The notes under the pieces were generated by a model that did not search any database, was not told the origin of the DNA, and saw only the letters and a list, made by a program, of their open reading frames with translations. From assembly GCF_947623445.1 (NCBI RefSeq), contig NC_135241.1, positions 126,501-190,500 on the forward strand: 64,000 bases of DNA, written 5' to 3'. A program made the translations under genes and the position numbers. This stretch comes from Clavelina lepadiformis. Lineage: Eukaryota; Chordata; Ascidiacea; Aplousobranchia; Clavelinidae. Positions 13,001 through 23,285 of the stretch are shown piece after piece (position 1 is the stretch's first letter; every line of letters begins with the position of its first letter).

Positions 13001-16000
13001 ATGAAAGATGCTGATATGAGCACGACACACTTCTTCTTATGGCGGCATCTCAGCCCTGCTAAAATGCAAACATAGTTAAAACATTCATCCAAGGCTGGGC
13101 CGCTTCAAATTAACGCAGCTCGGTGGAACTCATCGAAGCAGATTCATTATTTACTTTTCCGAGATTCAGGCCGTATCAAGGCCTCGTTTGGCGACGAATC
13201 GATCTCTGGGAAGCTGTTCACGTGATCATCCCGTTGAAGGCTTCCGCAGTCAGCTCTGTTGCCATGGTTGCTTGCACTACGAATTTTCTTGGGAAAGGTG
13301 ACGTCATCAGAATTTGGGGTTGTGAAGGATTGTGACGCGGTGCTGCTCCAAACTCCAGAATCCATGTTTCGCGAGATGGGGGCGCTTGATTGAGGTTGGA
13401 CGTCAGGAGTGACGTCACTGCTCAAAATACTTTGCTTGCTTCCAAGCTCGAGCCACTTGGAGCGACTATCCCCCATTCTAGAACGACACAACGCCTCTCT
13501 TGCTCTTCTGGCCACTACTGATGACGCCGTCTGCTGATGAATCAATGATGTATCACTCGATGCTGACGTAATTATTTCGTCACTATGACGTGTTGAGACG
13601 TCTACATTGATTGAATCCAGCTGCATCCATCGACTTTGTGTCTCGTGGGTTCTAGATCGCGCCAAAGCTTCCCTTGCTCTTTGGTCGAATCGAGAAAAAT
13701 GGTCGTTTGATGCAGAGGAGATCTCTAGTTCGACATCAGCGATCATTTCCGAGTCCTGAACATAAAGCGTCATTGAAGATCATAGCTAGGCCTATAATGA
13801 AGTGTCGGCACTTACCATAGGAGCGATCTTGTGCAGAGCAAAAATGATATTGTCTCTTGCCTGCGGAAACAAACTCCTCATCGTTGCCACCTCGGCACCG
13901 CAGCTCTCATGGAGATCTTATAACATCAAAATAATTGTGTCAGAGCATGCAAGGTTGCCATTGCATGTGGGGCAGTGAAATGAGGATATTACCTTGGAAG
14001 GAAGGTCTTGCATCTTCTTCTTGCGCGTAACTCTGTAACATCATACAGCGCAAGAAGTCAGGAGCATCTTCCGGGATGGAGTGCGGATCAGGGCGCTTGC
14101 CCTCAGCGACTGATTTGATGATCACATTTGCATTTGCTCCTGAGAATCAAGAAAGAACTTCATCTTTTTATCTTGGCCTCATATTGACCTCTTCTTAATC
14201 TCATCTTCACCTCATCTTTAACTCATCTTCAGTTCATCTTCATCTCATCTTCACCTCATCTTTAACTCATCTTCAGTACATCTTCATCTCATCTTTCAAT
14301 AAAACTTGAAACTCACCCATGTATGGCGACTGACACGTCATCATCTCCCAGAGGAATATTCCAAAACTAAAATCAAGAGTCGTAAGTTTTAATACGTTCG
14401 TTTGACATAAGGACAAGCAATCGATGTTGGACGCTTATTTTCGATTGTCCAATTCCTTAAAAGTCAGCCAGATCACCTGTAAACGTCGGTTTTGATGCTG
14501 GGTTTAGCGTTGGGGTCAAGAAGGCGCTCTGGGGGGATGTGAGTAATGGTTCCCCCGCCCCCAAGCTTCTGATTTGCTCCTTCAACAAACCGATAAACTC
14601 AACAGGCAACGAGAAAATTATATAAAGTTTATCCTGGACTTATGCATTTGTAAAGTTTATCCTGGACTTAATTGCAATCGTCCTCAAATATTGACCATTA
14701 TACAAAATTCTTTACAAATGCTTTTGTCAGATTTAGCTTCGCTACCTGCAACACTTTCTTCGCTCTCCACGAAACAAGTTCTGCTCCTTGAGAGCAAAGT
14801 GAAGGTCTGCATCAGGGAAAGTCCAAAATCACAAACCTGAGCAAGAAGAAAATCCAAATATTTCCACAAAAACATGTGAAAGTTTTGCTAAAGTATCTCT
14901 AACTACTGTAGAACAACTTCAGCGAAAGAGTGAAGTTTTCTTTGCATTAAATGAGAAGTTTGCATTCACCTTCGCATTAAGTTCTCTGTCCAGCAGCACG
15001 TTGGCAGCTTTCAAATCCAGATGAAGAACTTTTTTAGGCCTTTGACCGTGAAGAAATCTCATTGCCTCTATCACCTGGAAAGAAGTTTTTGTCAATTGAG
15101 TTGTTGTTACGACAATTTACGTCACAGAACAATAAAGCCGCAAACCAAATGAAGTACGTCAAAGAATTAAAGGGAGGTTTCACCTGCAGCGCAACCCTGC
15201 TTTTTATCAGCCACATTGAGAGCCTGTCAACGTCTTTGAGCTGCAGATCAAGAAAAAATTCAAAGCAGGAACCATTCGACGCGTACTCCAGCACAATACT
15301 AAAGCTGTCTTCACTGAAGTAAAGTCCCTCGAGTGAAACTATGAAAGGGTACTTCAACTTCCATAAAATGTTTGCCTCCATTTGAAGACGAAGTATGTCT
15401 CTGCATAGACACAAAATATTTCAAATACAATGGATCCCCGATAACAAAACCCCATTTATTTAGTCCCGGGTTCCTTTTGCATGCGATCGAGTCTTGAATA
15501 ACTTAATCGGACTGCGACCGCAATTTTCAGCCCAAATGCTCATAATCAATTAGACCAATAGACATAATTAGACCAATATTAGACAACTTTTTGTCTCTAA
15601 TATCATAGATATACATATAATATTAATAATATTGTATATTATAGCATTATTATAGAAAGCCATGAAGCTATCATCAGTATGAAAATTCCCCTCAGTTATA
15701 AAATAACGCTTGTTGTTATCTAAAGCACAGTCAACCGATGATCAGCAAGTTGTTTACAGCTTTAGATCACAAGACACTGAGAGCAGTAAACATGTGATCG
15801 CATCGATACTTCATCGACGGAACATTTTGTTTGATGTTGCTGTAACGGAAAAAAAATTTCATTATTGCTTCTTGAACAACCAAGTTTAAAGGATCTCGAT
15901 AAAAACATGGCGTCGATTTGCTGAGAGGAGCAGCCTATGCCTGCGGAGAACAGAACCGTTCAAGACTGGTGGAATGTTTTCTTTCATAACTCGTTCATTG

Positions 16001-17040
16001 TGACCATTCACCACCTTAATTTTATTGTCACATCTCATTTCATTTGTTTGGTGTTGCGTCATACCTCGCTATATTTGGCTTTTTATTCATCGTGGGGGGC
16101 GATGGAGAGAAAATATGTCCAAATATTTGCTCCTAGCTTAAATTTTAAACATCAGATAAAGTGCGGGTTGAGAAAATGACACTTAAACTTCCTCTGCTCA
16201 AACCGCACAGAGCAAACAATAAAGTCGCTTTAAATTCCATGATCAAAACGAGTGAAACTGTTTCAACACACAGCGATGTTTGTTGTGACGTCACCTAGCA
16301 CGAATAAACGGGAGCGACTTCGTCGAAAACACTTGATGCTAATTTTTTGTTTGCAGCGGATTAGCGGCGATTAGTGTTGCGTCAGCGTTTTCACAATTGA
16401 GTACACAATGGACTTCCTATGTCATTTCGCCAATCACAACAACAAAAGCCGACACAGTGCAGCCCTGTGAGGAAATAAGAACCATTTATAACAACTTATT
16501 TTGATTAGAAAAGACTTAAACTGTCTTAGGCTTCGGCCTAAGCGTGTTTTTTTCTCTGGCATCGATGACATGGAATTGTTGAAACCATGACTTCCATGTT
16601 TTTATTTCCAACGTTTTTGTGGTTTTCATCTAAACTCTTTATCGCGCGTCTTTATTATCGCGCGTCTTTATTATCGCGCGTCTTTATTACAGCTACTTGA
16701 AAAAGAACTGACAAAAATGTCCAAAGTATCATATCATGAAGCCACAAACAAATATTTTCACCAACTCCTCAAGCATGAATTAAATTAGCTTAAAGTTTAT
16801 TCACAAAACATTTAAAAGGTTTTACCGGACAGATGACGTCACATACCTGTCGCGAAGTCCTCCATTTAGAAGACGTTTGAGGACGACCTCCTTGCTGGTC
16901 ACCTGCCCTTTCCCCTCCCTCCTGTATTGATAGAGGAAGACTTCTCCGAACCCCCCGCTACCGATCTTTCTTATTTTCTCCAACTCCTTGTCATAAAAGC
17001 GTGGAATTTCACTTGAAAACGCCTTCAGTTGTGAAGTCAT
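10008..17040 (-). CDS. RIPK4-like kinase fused to TM segment and sushi ectodomain (predicted type II membrane kinase)
   Basis: Fifteen exons join in frame (2685 nt, 894 aa): 16847-17040, 15184-15400, 14970-15074, 14746-14836, 14477-14579, 14317-14366, 13993-14139, 13816-13916, 13155-13755, 12915-13058, 12598-12828, 12236-12424, 12052-12161, 11816-11983, 10008-10241. Residues ~20-310 are a TKL/RIPK-type kinase: GSGGFG loop (27-32), VVLK lysine 55, helix C Glu73, catalytic HLDLKAAN (Asp157; HLD as in RIPK4), DFG at 175, IPPE at 217, DVYSFG. So it should be active. Residues 337-536 are a Ser-rich linker with two RAREAL repeats. RHKKKC precedes a ~22-residue hydrophobic helix (548-569); basic residues on the N-terminal side predict kinase inside, C-terminus outside. 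Three CCP/sushi domains follow (~595-653, 663-722, 726-783), then a Cys-rich tail. The fusion junction (donor GTAAAT at 13154, phase 1) is inferred; without it the kinase stops at 13147. Kinase and sushi parts are each sure; the single-gene model is likely, not proven. Confidence 0.72.
10249..11778. repeat. 21-bp minisatellite with ~295-bp higher-order repeat, in last intron of the kinase-sushi gene
   Basis: About 70 units of a 21-bp repeat (consensus CATCATTACAACGTCATGAA plus A). A higher-order block of about 14 units recurs: the junction ATGTCATGAAACATCAACAA starts at 10441, 10736 and 11052, spacings of 295 and 316 (one unit longer). As 21 is a multiple of 3, all frames stay open and give spurious MKHHYNV-like or MFHDVVM-like frames. 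It fills nearly all of the intron 10242-11815. Confidence 0.95.
14205..14296. repeat. Two-copy CATCTT-rich direct repeat in a kinase intron
   Basis: A roughly 43-bp unit made of CATCTT/CATCTC words occurs twice in tandem within the intron between 14140 and 14316. Simple-sequence expansion; no other function visible. Confidence 0.6.
16641..16688. repeat. Three perfect 16-bp tandem repeats
   Basis: ATCGCGCGTCTTTATT occurs three times head to tail in the first intron (15401-16846) of the kinase-sushi gene. The GC-rich CGCGCG core is unusual against this AT-rich intron. Confidence 0.9.
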
Positions 17041-18178
17041 AATGAAATAGTGTAGCTCAAGCTTTTTGCCTCGTCTTTTAAAGACAAAAATCCAATGTGA
17101 AAGTTTGATGCGGCGTCAACACTCATGATCTACTTCCTCATATTAGGCGTTCATCTTGTGCTGCAGCTCCACCTAGCGGCCATGTCGAAATACACAAGTT
17201 TCCGACAGTTTCCGAATTGAACTTTCGAGCCATGCTGCCTTGCATTTAATCTAGACTTTTTATTGTATAGGATTGAGTTAGATAGCTCTGTATGCGAAAC
17301 ACAGAACAAGGAACGTTACTTGGAATCGAAAGAATATCCAGATCATCACCACAATATCTTCCACCAGTTTCGCTGTTTTCTTGCTGAAGTAACACTTACC
17401 GGTTTTAGATTTAAGCTCGGAACGTTGCAACTAGCTTAATTATCGTGTGTTAAAACGTGAACAGAATTTCCAATGAATGCCTTCACTTGTAAGCATGTTC
17501 GTTGCCATTTGTAGCCACGGTGCCTACTGAGAGACAGGGTGTTGGAGTATTCTATTACAGCACGCAAGAACTATAGCATTAAGTCCTTTTAGCAAGTTAA
17601 ATTATCACAGAAAACGTTTGTGTCTCAAAACAACCTCTTCAGAGTTGGCACCGCAAAGATGTTTGTTTAAAACGCATCTTTGTGAAATAAACGCACGATG
17701 AGAATCTTGGAGTGCAGACAAATAATGATATGGAGTGATGACGTTCATCCTTGGAGTAAGAAAGTCTTTGAACGACCTAAGCCCAGCGGTGATTTGTCAT
17801 TGCTTGAGCTCCCATTACCGAGCTTGTCTTTGGGCAAGTTCCGACGCACACATTTCCATTTGTTTTCTTTTATTTTTATTCGTTTTGCACGAATTTACAA
17901 TTATTCATCAACACCATGGAACAGTGCAAAGCATCGACAATGGTTGTCCACAGATTTCATGAAATTAGGCCTCGTGACAAAGGGGGCCATGCACACTCAG
18001 TCAAGCATGAAATATTCCTAACTTACCATTTTATCAGAAAATTTGATTGAACCTTCCAAATCGTACGATAAGCGAATAATATCACCTTATTAAGTTGTTG
18101 TGCACAGCGTTTCAAAACTGTATTGGCATAAATTGGGAAATTTCTTGCTAAAATTATTGAAATAGAGGGTGCAGGTTC
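17041..18178. other. Upstream region of the kinase-sushi gene
   Basis: No coding sequence recognised. It should contain the kinase-sushi promoter and any non-coding first exon. The open frames at 17698-18021 have no recognisable domain and atypical composition for a protein, so they are not called. Confidence 0.45.
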
Positions 18179-18186
18179 GTTTACAT

Positions 18187-18514
18187 CAGTGGTTCTCAAA
18201 CTGTGGTACGCGTACCACTAGTGGTACGCGAGATCTTTTTAAGTGGTACCGCGTACCGCTGAACATGATTTTCGCTGTGCTGTGAGTAATGTGCTGCCCC
18301 GGATAGACAAGCTTGTGCAGAAGAAACAGTTGCATCTATCAAATTAAATTGTGTTTTCTTGCTATTCATTGGTGTTATGGTATAGTAATAACGGTAATAA
18401 CTATAAATACCGGTACATTTGAATAAAATAAGTCATTCAGGAGCCAGGTGGTACGCAGTGTAGCAAAAAAAACGAATGAGTGGTACGCGATCGCAAAAAG
18501 TTTGAGAAACACTG
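18187..18514. mobile_element. hAT-type MITE, copy 1 of an abutting pair
   Basis: 328 bp, non-autonomous. Left end CAGTGGTTCTCAAACTGTGG, right end in reverse complement CAGTGTTTCTCAAACTTTTT; both match hAT terminal inverted repeats. Flanked by the 8-bp duplication GTTTACAT (18179-18186 and 18515-18522), the size expected for hAT. No transposase coding. Confidence 0.93.
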
Positions 18515-18522
18515 GTTTACAT

Positions 18523-18877
18523 CAACGGTTCTCAAACTGGGGTCCGCGGACCAACTGGGGTTCGTAAAGTAGTTTCAGAGGGTCTCCAATGAGAATTAGT
18601 CTTTAAAGCTTTAAAGCAGTTTCAGAGGGTGGATGTAGTACACGACATGAGAATTGTGCTATCTAAAACCAAACCAAACATTGGTGAGTTAATTGCAGCA
18701 AAACAAGTGCACCCATCCCATTAAACGCCGTATTTGATAGTTTTTGCTTTTTCTTTCATCGTTGTGGTTTTCGCATTTTTTCTATAGCATTCTTTGATGT
18801 TTATAGGGCCGCAAAATATCAAAATAATTGCAAAGGGTCCACCAGGCAAAATTTTTAGAAAAGTTTGGGAACCGCTG
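18523..18877. mobile_element. hAT-type MITE, copy 2 of an abutting pair
   Basis: 355 bp. Left end CAACGGTTCTCAAACTGGGG, right end in reverse complement CAGCGGTTCCCAAACTTTTC. Flanked by GTTTACAT at 18515-18522 and 18878-18885, the first of which is also the right duplication of copy 1. The interior differs from copy 1, so it is another subfamily and not a tandem duplicate. Confidence 0.93.
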
Positions 18878-19549
18878 GTTTACATTAATCTGTGATAATA
18901 TTATAAATTAATGTAATATAAGATTGTGTAAGACATAGAATTTTCGTCTATCGAATCAGCGAGGCATAACAATGCGTGACGTAATCGATTACTTCCTGCT
19001 TATTGTGTGTGCATTATGAGTTAATTATCAGTCTTCTTGTTATTACGATCAACGCCCCAACATGTACGTCTTTATGCTGTTGCTGTACCAATGTTTTATC
19101 TAAATGCATTCGTTTAAATAAGCTTCAATATAATCAATATATACAGTTGTAATGTTTGTGTAACAATTGTGAATTCAACTTGAAGAACTTCAGTATCTAG
19201 ATAGACAAATTTGTCATTATCTTCAAGACAATTAAGTCCAAGATTGAGAAAAGCATACAAGGACCTTTAAAGACTCATATATCATCGAGCGCAATAAACA
19301 ATTCAATTACCAAATATTGTAGTGAAATGGATCAACCTTACAGGTTAAGGTACGACATATACAACCATTTCATTACAAATCCAATTGTTTGAAACATGGT
19401 ATAGGGGGAGTAGGGCACATTAGTTAGTTTATTATGTTAAGAAACATTTCATTAAATCGCATTTTAAACGTATTTAAACGCAACACACAAGGAGGTCTTG
19501 ATTGTGACTTAACAAAGCGTTGTTATTCCACTTTTTTCAGTTATCTTAC

Positions 19550-20075
19550 GACATTATGACAAATTAATAATTCGCTTGTGCACTACTCGTGTGAGGTATT
19601 ACACAACAAACATATCTGTCACAAAGACCGCGTATGCTGGCGGTAATTGTTTGAATATGAGTGAGGACGATAGATGGTTGATAACTTGTTTTACTTCTGC
19701 TTCGGTGATATGAGTTCTCATTTCTCAAATTTGCGTGACTATGCTGTTAGTTGCTTGATTCTGTCTATACAAATTACTTAATTATAAAGTTCCCATTTTA
19801 TTTATTATAACACAAAGGCTTTTGCCTTTGGGCAAATCTTGCTGAATGTTACATAGCGCTGTAGTAACCAGTGAAATCAATCACGTAAAAAGGAAGATGG
19901 TAAACATTACAACGGTATTTATATGTGGCAAATCAGTTCAAGCGAGGAAATCATCTGACGTCATTAAGGAAAACTCAAGGCTGGTAAACAACTGAAATAC
20001 AATATCCTAAATTAAATTCCAAACATCTCAAAAACAACTCGTGAGTCGTGACGTAGGCTAATCGTCACAACATAA
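19550..20075. repeat. Dispersed repeat, uninterrupted copy A
   Basis: Diverged copy of the sequence found at 51490-51606 and 53343-53735: shared words include GTATTACACAACAAACATAT, GATATGAGTTC, AAAGTTCCCATTTTATTTAT and GTTCAAGCGAGG. No open reading frame is conserved between the copies. Family unknown; the ends are not clear. Confidence 0.75.
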
Positions 20076-20729
20076 GCAATGAGTAGACTACTGTAGCTGC
20101 GTCGCATATCAACATGCCAAGATAAAACACAGAAACATACTATAGCCTGCTGTGTTTCACCGCATAAATTGCTATCTAGCAGAGAAAAATGATTTTATGA
20201 AATTTACCGTAGATTTAAATATAAAAACTCACTTCGAGGCTTTTGTGAGCAGGCTGCGGAGGGTAAAGTTGCAAAATTTTTAAACTGCTCTCTTCAACGC
20301 AACACCAAATAAAGTTTAGCGCATTAAGTAAGAATCAAATAAAACCCAATTTTTGTCTATCCTAGCGGGGCATAATTAATTGGCCCCGCAAAATACAGCA
20401 ACGGTAGAGATACTGATGGAAATCGAATGCAGGTTGCATTGTTGCTGAGTGATCCACGTAAACACGCAAAGTCCCATCCAAAACTGAAACTAAGATGTTT
20501 ATGAGCAATTGAAAGTGTCTTGGGGGAATAACCACCAGTGGTGTTGGGAATTGTACTCGCTTACTTCAGTCTTAGGCTCTTAGCAGGCAACCTAAGCAAG
20601 ATATAAGTTTGTAAAGAACAGTGTTTGGCTGGCTATTGTCAATCAAATTTTTAATACAGCTAAACGTTGCTTAACTTAATTCGCCATTGTCTTAGTGTGT
20701 TATCATCAGAATACCGACCTTCAGTGATA

Positions 20730-22913
20730 ATGAATGAAGAACAAAACGGTGTTTACCAGCACAACTACAAAGGTGACGTCAGAATGGTGCCTGTATGGAA
20801 AGTTTGTATGATACGCCAGAGATCTCCGGCGTGGCGAAGGGGCAAATATCGTTATGCCGCTGGCGTAAATATCAGCTTCGACCTTTTTTCTGTGGCGTCA
20901 TAAAATCGTTTCATAAAATGTCACAAGAAACACCTAGATGCAAAGATTGCAAGCGCTGGGAAATTTAGTTTCATCTTTTTACAGTAACTTGACAATGGCA
21001 TTGGCAGGTCGAAACCAACAATCTTAGAATCGGCAAATTTATTAAGAAAGGAATTTTTTGCAGCTGAAAATAATTAGAGTTTTAATAGTGGCGTAAAACA
21101 AAGACCCATTAATTTTTTCGGCGTAATTCTCCCGTAATTACTAAAATACAAGCTTTCCATACGGGGAGTGATGTTTATTGCTTTCTCTTCATGATTGTTG
21201 GTTGAGTGGTCGAAAACTTGCACATTAAGTTTAGCCGGTTTGATGATTCGTCCTCAGCAAATAATTTGAATATTTTAACAGAAATGAATCTTGAAGATCT
21301 GAAAAAACTTTTAGAAAGTTGTGAAATTTCAAAAAATCAGAAGAAAAAAATTCTGAAGCAGATCAAATGGATTGAGAGCGCTGATAGTCGAAGGTGATAT
21401 TTAGCAGTGACTAGAATTTCTTCCTTTTTCAATTTATTGCCTTTTAGTTTGCGATTGGTTCATTTGATCTTTACTGCAAGATATTTTTATGGAAGGGAAT
21501 TGAGAAAGAAGAGGAAGCAGAGATACAAGGAAATGACAAAACAGAGCATCAAGGACGGGACTTACAGCAAGCGACAAAAACTTGAGAAAATAACAACCAG
21601 AGATAATTTCGATGAACTTCACCACATCGCAGTTGATCTGTCCTTCGACAAACTTATGACCAACAAGGACCTTCGGAAACTGGGGAAACAACTCGGGTGG
21701 TGTTACAAGGAAAATCGAAGATCCCAACATCCCGTGCAAGTGAGGTTCTGCTCGTCACTAAGCTTGCTTGTGCTCGATACTAAACAAAATTGATGTTCAG
21801 TTCCACATCTGTGGGTTGCAAGATCGGATGAGGTCACATCTTGACCCATCTTCCACCAACTGGGATGTTCATTTTGATGGGAATGTGTTTGAGAGTTTTC
21901 CAAAAGAAAAGTTGACGTACTTGACAGCTGAATCTGGAAATGTATTGGAAGAATTGCAACACGGGATGGTTTATGTCATAGGTGGGCTGGTGGACCACAA
22001 CCATAAGAAGGTATTTTTGTGATGATTGATATTCACCAAACTTCATTATTCTACTTAAATTGCGTCCTGTGTCTTGGGCAATAAACCGGGCATCTTTATT
22101 TGACAGGGAGTCTGTCACAATCTTGCCGAAGAAAATAAAATCTCGACCGCCCGTCTCCCGCTTGCAGAGAACGTGGACCTGCAGGGGAGGAAGGTCCTCA
22201 CAGTGAACCACGGTAAGAACTAGGGCTGGGAATTTAGCCGGATTAGCCATTAGCTGGCGGTTAACTGCCATAGCCGCTAATTGTCATGTCACATTGTTAA
22301 TCGCAAGCAAAACTGCAATTTATTATTAAGAAATGTGATGAAAAGAGTTTATTTGCAATTAATGTCATGTTAGACCACAAAGTTTATCAGGAAAACAAAG
22401 TATTCAAGCATTAGAATGACTAAAAAACAGCAAATTTCCTTGAATCAATGGCTTACCAAAAATTTTGCTCCAAATTCTATCCTACATGTGCGCTTTTGGT
22501 TAATAGCTGACAAAACCTTTAGTGGCTAAAAGCTCTTAACCATTAGCAGCTATTAGCCTGCCAAATTTTTCTAGCCCTAGTAAAAACCCTGCCGCATCAC
22601 CTAGTGGCGTTTGGTTTGTAACCTTGCATCTGAGAATTCGATGTCACCTTTAACAAGTGATCTGCCTAGGTTTGTGATCTCTAGCGCCATGCTGTGACAA
22701 CCTGTTTTGTTTTAAGTTTTCGAGATAATTCTCGCCTTCTGCGAATGCCGAAACTGGAGGGACGCTGTCTTGAAAATTCTCCCGCCCAAGAAGTTATCTA
22801 GTAATGACGTCACAAGCAAAACGAACGAAAACCATTGTGACGAAGTCCAGAAATCATTAGAGCATGTCGATGAAGATTTTTCAAACAAACTTTTGACAAA
22901 GGATTTGCCTTGA
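20730..22913 (+). CDS. TRMT10: tRNA (guanine-9-N1)-methyltransferase, TRMT10 family
   Basis: SPOUT-family enzyme that methylates G9 of tRNAs using S-adenosylmethionine. Exons: 20730-20772 (tentative), 21207-21393, 21481-21739, 21801-22010, 22107-22212, 22717-22913; total 333 aa (human TRMT10A 339). Recognised by a Lys-rich N-terminal region (RELRKKRKQRYKE), then LSFDKLMTNKDLRKLGKQL, CYKENRRSQHPVQ, YLTAESGNVLEEL, the hallmark YVIGGLVDHNHKKG, ARLPLAENV and RKVLTVNHVFEIILAF. The best-supported part starts at 21207; an alternative start is the ATG at 21284. The 20730 exon (MNEEQNG...) fits in phase but has no homology support. Residues after the domain are Ser/Asp/Lys-rich and unconserved, as in TRMT10A. 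A MITE sits in its 22213-22716 intron. Choice between TRMT10A and TRMT10B is not made. Confidence 0.92.
22221..22579. mobile_element. hAT-like MITE in a TRMT10 intron
   Basis: 359 bp with inverted ends TAGGGCTGGGAATTT / AAATTTTTCTAGCCCTA. Flanked by GTAAGAAC (22213-22220) and GTAAAAAC (22580-22587), an 8-bp target duplication with one mismatch. The left duplication is the 5' splice site of the intron. Interior rich in GGCTAATAGC-type words; no coding. Confidence 0.85.
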
Positions 22914-23279
22914 GTCGACCTTTGTGAGGGAATTATTACGTCACTTTGGGAAATGTTGGTCGCACAGCACCAGCAGTGGAAGCTATGGCAGTGACCTTGG
23001 GCCAAGTTCAAATAAAATAAACATAAAATGGCAGAACCGACAGATTTGTTGCTAGTTCTAAGCTTACATCCACCAAGCAAACTACAACCTTATAAATAAA
23101 ATGTCAGTAATATAATCTTTTAATTTACTCGTGAACGGACGGTGAGTCGTTTCACATCGTCTTCCTGTTATTACGTAGCCTTAACCCATTATTACGTAGC
23201 TTTGTCTCTCTATTAGTTACGCAAGAGAAGTAAATAGCAGGGAGCGGCGACTGAGCACATTGTTGCGCAATAAAGCAAG

Positions 23280-23285
23280 TTTATT
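23280..23285 (-). promoter_or_regulatory. AATAAA poly(A) signal overlapping the TSSK stop codon
   Basis: The minus strand ends AGT GAA TAA ACT, so the stop codon lies inside the hexamer AATAAA, as in the kinase-sushi gene. Confidence 0.5.

Noticed and set aside
13059-13133. Sushi part as a separate gene starting at ATG 13133 (MSSTEL) or 13092 (MDECFNY), perhaps in an operon with the kinase
   Set aside because: The first needs a weak GTTAAT donor and neither has a clear 3' end or trans-splice site for the kinase before it. The GTAAAT donor gives a better in-frame junction. Kept only as an alternative to the fusion.
17698-18021. 107-codon plus-strand frame
   Set aside because: No recognisable domain; next to MITEs in intergenic DNA.
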